From Dyella jiangningensis (GTDB lineage Bacteria; Pseudomonadota; Gammaproteobacteria; Xanthomonadales; Rhodanobacteraceae), in contig NZ_NFZS01000006.1 of the NCBI RefSeq assembly GCF_003264855.1, positions 62,001 through 126,000 of the forward strand: DNA of 64,000 nucleotides, read 5' to 3'. This document shows positions 7,743 to 15,474 of the stretch, piece by piece. Numbering within the stretch: the first letter of the stretch is position 1; each line of letters opens with the position of its first letter. The notes below the pieces were generated by a model. The model worked only from the letters and a program-made list of their open reading frames with translations, was not told the origin of the DNA and did no database searches. The position numbers and the translations under genes are program-made.

Positions 7743-9338
7743 ATGCAAAAGGGAACACGGATGGCGTTCTGGCTGCGCCAGATTGCAGCGGCCGTCTGCT
7801 ATGCCTTACTCGTCTCGCTCGCCCGGGAACTGTCGTTCTCGCACTGGGTGCTGCTGGCCGGACTACATGTTGCCACGCTCTTGCTCACGCCCTATCGCTA
7901 TTGGGCAGCATTGGTCGTTGGCGACATGCTGTCACTCGGCTACATCAGCGTCACTTGCGTAGATCAGCTCGGCCTGACCTGGTCGATCTGTAACGTGCTG
8001 CTGTCCAGCGCATGGATCACGCCCATCGTGTACGCGTGCCGCGAGTATTGGCGCGTGTTCCCCACGCGCACGACCATCAACATGGGTGTTCTCCTGTTCG
8101 GCACCTTGCTGGTCGCCCTCGTGAAGACCGGCGGCAGTCTCTTGCTGGTATCAACCGCCAAACTTCCTCCTGATTACCCGCCACTGCATTACGGTTTCCT
8201 TGCTGGCCAGTGGCTGTTGGGTAGCTACGTGGGCATCCTGACCGTACTGCCGTTCGTGCTGGTCGTGCGCGAGGTGCTGCAGGAGAGCAGTTGGCGAGAG
8301 CTGGGCGTTCGCTTCATCAAGAGCCATCTTGCACTTGAATGCGTCTTCGTATTGATCCCGACCCTAGCCTTCCTGATCGCCTTGGGACTCAACGCGTCAT
8401 CTACAGGAAATACGCGTCAACTCGCGCAGATGATGATGTTCCTGCCCGTACTGTGGCTGACGCTGCGCTATGGCTGGCAGGGCGCAGCCGTGGGCGGCAC
8501 GCTTGCAAGCCTGGCGGTTGTGGCCCTGATGCCTCGCCTGTTCGACCACGACACTTTGAACGCGCAGGTGTTCATCGCGTTCATCATCTCGACCATGCTG
8601 ATCGTTGGTGCGCGTATTGGTGCGCTCAATCAGCAGGCGCAGCAGGAACGCACCGACTTGCGCCTCGCGCTGGCCCTCGCCCAACGCAACGTGCACATGG
8701 GCGAGGTGCAGCTGCACATGACCTCGCAGGCGCTGGAGCAAGTCCGCGAATCCGTGCATTCGGTCTACAACATGATGTTGGGTCGACTGCGAAATGTTGC
8801 ACCGGTCATCGACGACCGCAGCTATCGCCGACAGGCCTTGGTGGCGCAGGACCAGCTCTACCGGCTCGCCGACAGCTTGTGCCCAGTGACCCGCGAGCGC
8901 GGCCTGCCGGCTGTCTTGCGTGAGGGCCCGATTGCCCGCGTGCTGGATGAATCAGGCATGTCGTACTGGTGCGACCTACGCGGTCCGGTGAGTCTGCTGT
9001 CCGCAACGATTCAGCTGGCCATTTACCGATTGGTCTGCGAAGCCATTGCAGACGGTTGCACGCGTCGCGACATCAGCGACATTCGCGTTCAAGTGCGTTG
9101 CGGACACCAGAATGATCGCCGCTGGACCGTGGTCAGGGTGAACCTGAGTGCTCACGCAGGGCGCTTGGACAACGTGCGATGGGACGAACTGCTGCCTCGC
9201 GTGTTGCGTACCGCCACCGGCCTGGGCTGGCCGGCCATTGAAGATCGAGCGGCGACCTTCGAAGGACGCGCCCGCGAACATCTGATCAGCAACGGGCGTT
9301 GCATCAGCGTCTTGCTGTATGACCCCGAGCAGCCCTAG
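7743..9338 (+). CDS. MASE1-domain membrane sensor with degenerate kinase-like C terminus
   Basis: The 531-residue protein begins with an eight-to-ten-segment MASE1 integral membrane sensor domain (about residues 8-300), then a coiled linker (QQAQQERTDLRLALALAQ) and a C-terminal region shaped like a NarX-type histidine kinase. The kinase signature looks broken: the expected N-box reads IYRLVCEAIADGC, with no catalytic asparagine, and I see no clear phosphoacceptor His motif or G-box. It is probably a pseudokinase or a binding module rather than an active kinase. A Clp site lies upstream. Base composition is lower in GC than its neighbours. Confidence 0.75.
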   Translation: MQKGTRMAFWLRQIAAAVCYALLVSLARELSFSHWVLLAGLHVATLLLTPYRYWAALVVGDMLSLGYISVTCVDQLGLTWSICNVLLSSAWITPIVYACREYWRVFPTRTTINMGVLLFGTLLVALVKTGGSLLLVSTAKLPPDYPPLHYGFLAGQWLLGSYVGILTVLPFVLVVREVLQESSWRELGVRFIKSHLALECVFVLIPTLAFLIALGLNASSTGNTRQLAQMMMFLPVLWLTLRYGWQGAAVGGTLASLAVVALMPRLFDHDTLNAQVFIAFIISTMLIVGARIGALNQQAQQERTDLRLALALAQRNVHMGEVQLHMTSQALEQVRESVHSVYNMMLGRLRNVAPVIDDRSYRRQALVAQDQLYRLADSLCPVTRERGLPAVLREGPIARVLDESGMSYWCDLRGPVSLLSATIQLAIYRLVCEAIADGCTRRDISDIRVQVRCGHQNDRRWTVVRVNLSAHAGRLDNVRWDELLPRVLRTATGLGWPAIEDRAATFEGRAREHLISNGRCISVLLYDPEQP

Positions 9339-9359
9339 CAGCGCTTAGCGCTGCCAGGG
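9333..9359. terminator. bidirectional hairpin between convergent genes
   Basis: CCCTAGCAGCGC and GCGCTGCCAGGG form a 12-bp stem (one mismatch, G-T in RNA) around TTA, overlapping the stop codon of the MASE1 gene. It separates that gene from the convergent secreted-protein gene. No T tract follows. Confidence 0.5.
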
Positions 9360-9374
9360 ATCCGCTCGCTTCAA

Positions 9375-9833
9375 TCAGTTAACGCGGGTGCTGCACTGAA
9401 TCGGATCGCAAGTCGACGTCGCCATCAGCTGCACCGTGCCGTCGGTCTGCGGGGTCGCGGTGACCTGGACGGCGGTGTCGGTGTAGACGGTGGTCGGCGA
9501 GGTCGCTGGTTGGGCCGTCGGAGCCACGGCAGCGGGCTGCTGCGGGGTCGAAACCAGCTGCGAGAAGGCGCCGATCGGCAGGGTGATGAACTGGCCGTTG
9601 GCGGTGCCCACGGCGCCGATCACGTTGCCGTTGGCGTCATTCACCTGGATGTACTTCACGCCGCCCATGGTGAACACATAGGCGTGCCAGTTCGGGCTTG
9701 GACTTACATCCGTGGTGTTCGGCCACGCCTGGCCAAGGCCGGAAGCCGCCGGCTGAGCAGCCAGGGCCGGGCCTGCGGCGCCGGCAAAGAGCAACGCCGC
9801 AAGCGCGACACTACGCAGACGTGTGTTTGACAT
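9375..9833 (-). CDS. secreted hypothetical protein
   Basis: A 152-residue protein with a clear signal peptide (SNTRLRSVALAALLFAGAAGPALA). The mature part has a WHAYVFTMGGVKYIQVNDANGNVIGAV segment, a Thr/Pro/Ala-rich linker, and a C terminus with two cysteines in CDPIQC that could form a disulfide. I do not recognise a family. ATG 9833 was preferred because AGGGGA lies six bases upstream; the ATG two codons earlier is too close to it. Confidence 0.6.
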   Translation of the reverse strand: MSNTRLRSVALAALLFAGAAGPALAAQPAASGLGQAWPNTTDVSPSPNWHAYVFTMGGVKYIQVNDANGNVIGAVGTANGQFITLPIGAFSQLVSTPQQPAAVAPTAQPATSPTTVYTDTAVQVTATPQTDGTVQLMATSTCDPIQCSTRVN

Positions 9834-10073
9834 GGTCATTCCCCTTTCTCGATTTTGGCGGTAACGCCCCTTGTGGCGCCTTGGGACTGTAGCACCAGGC
9901 TGCATCCCGGTAAGGAATATGGTCCCGAATCCAGCGGCTTAATGCGCACGACCGCACGGATGGCACACGCCACAGGTGCCTCGACCAGTACTTTTGTCAC
10001 GGTCGCCTCGTGGCCGCGTTACGCATACTCCAAGGCGAGTTATATCGATTCAGCCGTCGCCCTGGGGAGCACA

Positions 10074-11615
10074 ATGCGTCGCTTTATGTCCCTGCTGCTG
10101 GCCAGCAGCGTTGCCCTTTCGCCGTTCACCCCCTCGCTGGCCAAGGACGTGCCAGCCGACAAGAAGGAGGCCAGCAAGGACGAGGAGGTCAAGGCCCCCA
10201 CCACCGAAAACGCGGTGCGAACGAAACACAGCGTGAGCGTCGGCGGCCGTTCGGTGGCCTATACGGCTACGGCGGGCAACCTGATCATCCGCGACGACAA
10301 GGGCGAGCCGCAGGCCAGCGTGTTCTACGTGGCCTACACCGTGGACAGCGGCAAATCGGAGAAGCGCCCGGTCACCTTCCTCTACAACGGCGGCCCGGGT
10401 TCGTCGTCGATGTGGCTGCACATGGGTTCGTTCGGGCCGGTGCGCATCGAAACCGCCAGCCCCGCCGCCACGGAGCCAGCACCGTACAAGCTGGTGCCCA
10501 ACGGCGACAGCCTGCTGGACAAGACCGACCTGGTCTTCATCGACGCGGTGGGCGCCGGCTACTCGCGCCCCGTGGGCAAGGCGGAAGGCAAGGATTTCTG
10601 GGGCGTGGACCAGGACGTGTCGGCCTTCAGCCGCGCCATCCAGCGCTACGTCACCATCAACAACCGCTGGAACTCGCCCAAGTTCCTGTATGGCGAGAGC
10701 TACGGCACCACGCGCTCGGGCGCGCTGGTGGATGCGCTGCAGAACAAGGGCATGGCGTTCAACGGCGTGATCCTGATGTCCTCGATCCTCAACTACGGCG
10801 TGCGCATGCCGGGCTACGACGAGATGTACATCGGTTACCTGCCGAGCTATGCGGCCGCCGCGTGGTACCACAACAAGCTCGCCAGCAAGCCGGCCGACCT
10901 CAAGACCTATCTCGAGCAGGTGCGCACGTTTGCGCGCGGCCCGTATGCCACCGCACTGGCCAAGGGACAGGACCTGCCGGCCAGCGAAGCCGATGCTGTG
11001 GCGCGCCAGCTCGCTGCACTTACCGGCCTTTCGCCGCAGTACGTGAAGGAAGCGAACCTGCGCATCGAACCCGCGCGCTTCCGCAAGGAACTGTTGCGCA
11101 ACGACCGCCGTACCATCGGCCGCTTCGACGCCCGCTTCGAAGGCGTGGACGAGGATGCAGCCGGCGAAGTGCCGGGCTATGACGCGTCCGATACCGGCAT
11201 CAGCGGTGCCTTCATCACCGCGTTCCACGACTACATCAGCAGCCAGCTCAACTATCACTCCGACCTCGACTATCGCCCGACCTTCGGCGACATCGGCAAG
11301 GACTGGGACTGGAAACACCAGGCGGCCGGCATCAAGCGTCCGCTGCAGACCGCGTACGTGGCCGGTGACCTCGCGCACGCGATGCGCACCAATCCGCATC
11401 TGCAGGTGCTGTCGGTGAACGGCTATTACGACTTCGCCACGCCGTTCTTCATCACCGAGTACGACCTTTCGCACATGAACCTGGAACCGTCGCTGCGCGG
11501 CAACGTGCACTTCCTGTACTACCCCTCGGGCCACATGGTCTATCTCAACACCGAGGCGTTGCGGCAGCTCAAGGGCGACCTCGCCCGCTACTACGACGAC
11601 ACCAACCACTCCTGA
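10074..11615 (+). CDS. S10 serine carboxypeptidase, copy 1
   Basis: A 513-residue exported peptidase of family S10. Residues 1-23 are a signal peptide, followed by a Lys/Glu/Asp-rich spacer. The oxyanion-hole motif NGGPGSSS is at 105-112, the nucleophile is S209 in GESYGTTR, and the remaining triad residues are D453 (NGYYDFATP) and H487 (YPSGHMVY). It should release C-terminal residues from peptides in the periplasm or outside. The start was set at MRRFMSLLLASSVALSP, which gives a proper signal sequence; longer versions run through non-coding-like residues. A close paralogue follows 27 bases downstream. Confidence 0.88.
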   Translation: MRRFMSLLLASSVALSPFTPSLAKDVPADKKEASKDEEVKAPTTENAVRTKHSVSVGGRSVAYTATAGNLIIRDDKGEPQASVFYVAYTVDSGKSEKRPVTFLYNGGPGSSSMWLHMGSFGPVRIETASPAATEPAPYKLVPNGDSLLDKTDLVFIDAVGAGYSRPVGKAEGKDFWGVDQDVSAFSRAIQRYVTINNRWNSPKFLYGESYGTTRSGALVDALQNKGMAFNGVILMSSILNYGVRMPGYDEMYIGYLPSYAAAAWYHNKLASKPADLKTYLEQVRTFARGPYATALAKGQDLPASEADAVARQLAALTGLSPQYVKEANLRIEPARFRKELLRNDRRTIGRFDARFEGVDEDAAGEVPGYDASDTGISGAFITAFHDYISSQLNYHSDLDYRPTFGDIGKDWDWKHQAAGIKRPLQTAYVAGDLAHAMRTNPHLQVLSVNGYYDFATPFFITEYDLSHMNLEPSLRGNVHFLYYPSGHMVYLNTEALRQLKGDLARYYDDTNHS

Positions 11616-11642
11616 TTCCACGCCGTACCGGAGACGCTTTCC

Positions 11643-13214
11643 ATGCGCCACATGCCACTCGCTTCGCTTGCCCTCGCCACGCTGCTGGCCCTGGGCAGCC
11701 TGCCGCTGCACGCCGCCGACGAAACCAAGGACGCGCCCAAGGCGCAGTCGGACAAGGGCGACAAGGACAAGGACAAGAACGAAAAGTCGGACGAACAGCC
11801 CACACCCGCCGATCGCACGGTGGTGACCAAGCACAGTGTGCGCGTGGGCAACCGCACCATCAGCTACCAGGCCACCGCCGGCCGCATGCTGATCCGCGAC
11901 GACAAGGGCAAGCCGACGGTGAGCTTCTTCTACGTCGCGTACACCGCCGATGGCGGCAAGGGCGGCAAGCGCCCGGTGACGTTCTTCTACAACGGTGGCC
12001 CGGGATCTTCTTCGATGTGGCTGCACATGGGTTCGTACGGTCCCGTGCGCGTGGCGAACGACGGCGACAAGCCCATTCCGCCGGCGCCTTACCGCTTCGT
12101 GCCCAACGAATACAGCCTGCTCGACAAGAGCGACCTGGTGTTCATCGATGCGCCCGGCACGGGCTATTCGCAACTCGTGGGCAAGACCGAAGGCAAGGAC
12201 GTGTGGGGCGTGGATCAGGACGCCGATGCGTTCACGCGCTTCATCTCCCGCTGGGTCAGCACCAACAACCGCTGGAACTCGCCGAAGTTCCTGTTCGGCG
12301 AGAGCTACGGCACCACGCGCTCGGCAGTGCTGGTGAAGTCGCTGCAGGAAAAGGGCATGGAGTTCAACGGCGTCGTGCTGATGTCGTCCATCCTCGATTT
12401 CACGGTGGCGGCGCCCGGCATCGACCACGGCTACATCGTGAACCTGCCCACCGAGGCGGCGATCGCGTGGTACCACAACAAGGTGCCAAACAAGCCGGCC
12501 GACATCGGTGCGTTCCTCGCCGAGGTGCGCCGCTTTGCCTCGGGCGAGTACACGCTGGCCTTGTCCAAGGGCGACAACCTCGACCCGGCCGAAGCCGATC
12601 GCGTCGCCAACCAGATGAGCCGTTATCTCGGCCTCTCCCCGCAGTACATCAAGGAAGCGAACCTGCGCATTGGCCCGAGCCGCTTCCGCAAGGAACTGCT
12701 GCGCGACCAGCGCCTGACGGTTGGCCGTCTGGACGGCCGTTTCCAGGGCATCGATCCGGATGCCGCCGGTGAAACGCCCGATGGCGACACGGCCAGCGAC
12801 GCGATCACGGGCGCGTTCGTGGCGACGTTCAACCAGTACGTGGCTACCGAACTGAAGTTCACCGAGGATCGCCCTTACCTGCCCAACAACTACGCCGCCA
12901 TCGGCAAGAACTGGGACTGGAAGCGCAAGAAGAACGGCGGCTGGCTGCAGGCGACCTACGTGGGTGACGACCTGGGCGATGCCATGCGCCGCAACCCGCA
13001 CCTGAAGGTGTTCTCGGCCAACGGCTACTACGACCTGGCCACGCCGTTCTACGCGACCGAGTTTGATCTCTCGCACCTGGGCCTCGAACCGGCCGAGCGC
13101 AAGAACATCACCTACGGCTTCTATCCGTCGGGCCACATGATCTACATCGACCAGCAGTCGCTGCAGCAGAGCAAGGCGGACCTGTCGCGCTTCTACGACG
13201 ACGCGGCACCGTGA
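11643..13214 (+). CDS. S10 serine carboxypeptidase, copy 2
   Basis: A 523-residue tandem paralogue of the preceding gene, identical in many blocks (NGGPGSSSMWLHMGS, WNSPKFLFGESYGTTRS, NGYYDLATPF). The triad is S221, D464 and H498. The signal peptide ends near residue 24 and is followed by a highly charged spacer of about 35 residues (runs of KDKDKNEK) that differs from copy 1. The pair probably arose by local duplication. Its TGA overlaps the GTG start of the next gene, suggesting coupled translation. Confidence 0.9.
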   Translation: MRHMPLASLALATLLALGSLPLHAADETKDAPKAQSDKGDKDKDKNEKSDEQPTPADRTVVTKHSVRVGNRTISYQATAGRMLIRDDKGKPTVSFFYVAYTADGGKGGKRPVTFFYNGGPGSSSMWLHMGSYGPVRVANDGDKPIPPAPYRFVPNEYSLLDKSDLVFIDAPGTGYSQLVGKTEGKDVWGVDQDADAFTRFISRWVSTNNRWNSPKFLFGESYGTTRSAVLVKSLQEKGMEFNGVVLMSSILDFTVAAPGIDHGYIVNLPTEAAIAWYHNKVPNKPADIGAFLAEVRRFASGEYTLALSKGDNLDPAEADRVANQMSRYLGLSPQYIKEANLRIGPSRFRKELLRDQRLTVGRLDGRFQGIDPDAAGETPDGDTASDAITGAFVATFNQYVATELKFTEDRPYLPNNYAAIGKNWDWKRKKNGGWLQATYVGDDLGDAMRRNPHLKVFSANGYYDLATPFYATEFDLSHLGLEPAERKNITYGFYPSGHMIYIDQQSLQQSKADLSRFYDDAAP

Positions 13215-14893
13215 GCCAGCTGCCGCCCGACAACGACGCGGCAGAACAGCCGCAAGACCCGTCGCGACGCCGCCTGCTGGGCGGCCTCGCGGCAGCGGGC
13301 GCCGCGCTCGCCGTCGGCGGCGCGCCGACCCTCGCCGGTGCTGCGAGCAAAGCCGCCGCCAGCCATACCCCGCTGGATGTCGCGCTACGCAAGCACATCC
13401 AGCGCGTGGTGGTGATCTATGCCGAGAACCGCAGCTTCAACAACCTGTTCGCGGATTTTCCCGGTGTCGAGAAGCCGCTGAGCGCGCTCAAGCCGGCCGA
13501 CTACCAGCAGCGCGATCGCGACGGTTCGTTGCTGAAGACATTGCCGCCGGTATGGCATGGCCTCGCGCCGCACAAGCAGGTGGTGAACCATCGCAGCTAC
13601 CAGGTGATGGAAGACGATCTGAAGGGCCTGCCGAATGCACCCTGGGTGCTGCGTACGGGCGGTGGCGAGCCCTTGCCGCACGGCGTGGTGACGCGCGACC
13701 TGGTGCATCGCTTCTACGACAACCAGCTGCAGATCAATGGTGGCCGCAACGACGGCTTCGTCGCCTGGGGCGACACCGGCGCGATGGTCATGGGCTACTA
13801 CGGCGACAGCGCCTCGAACCTGCGCCTGTGGCAGCTCGCGCGCCAGTACACGCTGTGCGACAACTTCTTCATGGGCGCCTTCGGGGGCTCGTTCCTCAAC
13901 CACCAGTACCTGGTGGCGGCGCAACCGCCGTATTACCCGGGCGCGGATCAAAGTCCCGCACGCTTCAACATCGCGGTGACCCAAAGCGGTGAAGCCACCG
14001 ACATCCGCCTGAAGCTCGCCGAGGATTCGCCACGCAGCGCGATGGACGGCAAGCCGAAGTTCGCTTCGCGCAGCTCGCTCACGCCGGATTTCTACGCGGT
14101 GAACACCATGTCGCCGCCGTACGCGCCCAGCGCCACGCAATCGGGTCACGATCCGATGCTGGCGGACGAGGAAAGTCCGAACACGGTGCCACCGCAGGAA
14201 CACAAGACCGTGGGCGACGTGCTTTCCGCCGCAGGTGTCGAATGGGCATGGTATGCGGGCGCGTGGCAGCTGGCGCTGGAAGGCAAGGGTGACGGCGACG
14301 AGAAGCAGTTTCCGCAGCGGCCGAATTTCCAGTACCACCACCAGCCGCTCAACTACTTCAAGAGTTTCGCGCCAGGCACCGAGGCGCGGGCGAAGCACCT
14401 GCGCGATGCGGGCGTGGGCGAGACCGCGCAGACCAACCGTTTCCTCGCCGACATCGCTGCCGACAAGCTGCCCGCCGTGAGCTTCTACAAGCCGCAAGGC
14501 GATCTCAACATGCACGCCGGCTACTCCGACGTGGATGCGGGCGACCGGCACATCATGGCGATCGTCGACGCACTGCAGAAGTCGCCGTCGTGGCTGCACA
14601 CGCTGGTGGTCATCACGGTCGATGAAAACGGCGGCTGGTGGGACCACGTGGCGCCGCCCAAAGGCGACCGCTGGGGGCCGGGCTCGCGCATCCCCGCGAT
14701 CATCGTGTCGCCGTTCGCGAAGAAGGGGCACGTGGACCATACGATCTACGACACCGGCTCCATCGCGCGTTTCCTCACGCGGCGTTTCGATCTGGAGAAG
14801 CTGCCCGGCCTCGCGCTGCGCGAGCAGGCCATGGTGGCGGCTGGTGGGCCGGCGCCGGGGGATTTGACGAACGCGCTGACGTTCGAAGATTGA
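13211..14893 (+). CDS. Tat-exported phosphoesterase (acid phosphatase / phospholipase C-like)
   Basis: A 560-residue member of the PF04185 phosphoesterase family (AcpA acid phosphatase and phospholipase C type). A twin-arginine signal SRRRLLGGLAAAGAAL lies at about residues 17-32. Family motifs are VVVIYAENRSFNNLFADFPG, MGAFGGSFLNHQYLVAA, VITVDENGGWWDHVAPP and RIPAIIVSPFAKKGHVDHTIYDTGS. It begins at GTG within a GTGA overlap with the S10 gene, so it is translated as part of that operon. Tat export implies folding with its metal in the cytoplasm. Whether it cleaves phosphate monoesters or phospholipids is not shown. Confidence 0.85.
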   Translation: MSQLPPDNDAAEQPQDPSRRRLLGGLAAAGAALAVGGAPTLAGAASKAAASHTPLDVALRKHIQRVVVIYAENRSFNNLFADFPGVEKPLSALKPADYQQRDRDGSLLKTLPPVWHGLAPHKQVVNHRSYQVMEDDLKGLPNAPWVLRTGGGEPLPHGVVTRDLVHRFYDNQLQINGGRNDGFVAWGDTGAMVMGYYGDSASNLRLWQLARQYTLCDNFFMGAFGGSFLNHQYLVAAQPPYYPGADQSPARFNIAVTQSGEATDIRLKLAEDSPRSAMDGKPKFASRSSLTPDFYAVNTMSPPYAPSATQSGHDPMLADEESPNTVPPQEHKTVGDVLSAAGVEWAWYAGAWQLALEGKGDGDEKQFPQRPNFQYHHQPLNYFKSFAPGTEARAKHLRDAGVGETAQTNRFLADIAADKLPAVSFYKPQGDLNMHAGYSDVDAGDRHIMAIVDALQKSPSWLHTLVVITVDENGGWWDHVAPPKGDRWGPGSRIPAIIVSPFAKKGHVDHTIYDTGSIARFLTRRFDLEKLPGLALREQAMVAAGGPAPGDLTNALTFED

Positions 14894-14903
14894 GGCAAGG
14901 ATG

Positions 14904-14967
14904 AATCGCGCACTGGGTGCGCTCCTACATTGAAGCTGCCCTGTAGGAGCACACCCAGTGCGCGATC
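14904..14967. repeat. paired REP-like elements in inverted order
   Basis: An inverted copy (ATCGCGCACTGGGTGCGCTC) comes first and the forward copy (TGTAGGAGCACACCCAGTGC) second, about 15 bases apart, the opposite order to the other pairs in the window. Confidence 0.75.
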
Positions 14968-15050
14968 ACTCTGGCGACACACCTCAACCGAACGATCCGC
15001 TCACATACCCGGTGCCATACTCCCGCGCACTTGTTCAGGGAGAAAGAACC

Positions 15051-15368
15051 ATGCGCCACACCCGCCTGCTCGTCGCTGTCTGCGCCCTGGCGGTCGCCGC
15101 GTCAGCCCACGCCCAGATCGGCGCCGGCTACCTGGCCACCCAGATGGACGTTGCCGTCAAGAATTTCGACATCGCCGACAAGAACCACGACGGCGTGCTG
15201 ACCAAGGAAGAGGCCGAGAAGGGCCCGGTGCCGTTCATTCGCGCGCATTTCGACGAGATCGACAAGGCCAAACGCGGCGCGGTGTCCAAGCAGGACGTCT
15301 TCGACTACATCCGCTCGATGCAGAAGAAGCCCGCCACAGCACCGGCGCCAGCCAGCTCCAGCCACTGA
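15051..15368 (+). CDS. small secreted EF-hand protein
   Basis: A 105-residue protein with a signal peptide (RHTRLLVAVCALAVAASAHAQ). One canonical EF-hand loop is present, DIADKNHDGVLTKEE, with Asp, Asn, Asp and Glu at calcium-ligating positions. A second region, EIDKAKRGAVSKQD, looks like a degraded loop. A Pro/Ala/Ser tail ends the chain. It probably binds calcium in the periplasm. Start ATG 15051 has a nearby AGAAAGAA ribosome site. Confidence 0.8.
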   Translation: MRHTRLLVAVCALAVAASAHAQIGAGYLATQMDVAVKNFDIADKNHDGVLTKEEAEKGPVPFIRAHFDEIDKAKRGAVSKQDVFDYIRSMQKKPATAPAPASSSH

Positions 15369-15474
15369 CCTTGCCGGCGGACGAACGGTCCGCAGCCCGG
15401 GGAGTGACCATTCGCACCCTCGGGCCGGCGCCCGGCGGTGGCATACTCCGCGCGCCTGCTGATGGAGCTCTCCC

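Noticed and set aside
10050-13136. A very long open frame on the minus strand (over 1000 codons) across the S10 genes
   Set aside because: It lies exactly opposite two genes with intact catalytic motifs, its residues are typical of the complement of GC-rich codons, and it has no known domain or ribosome site.
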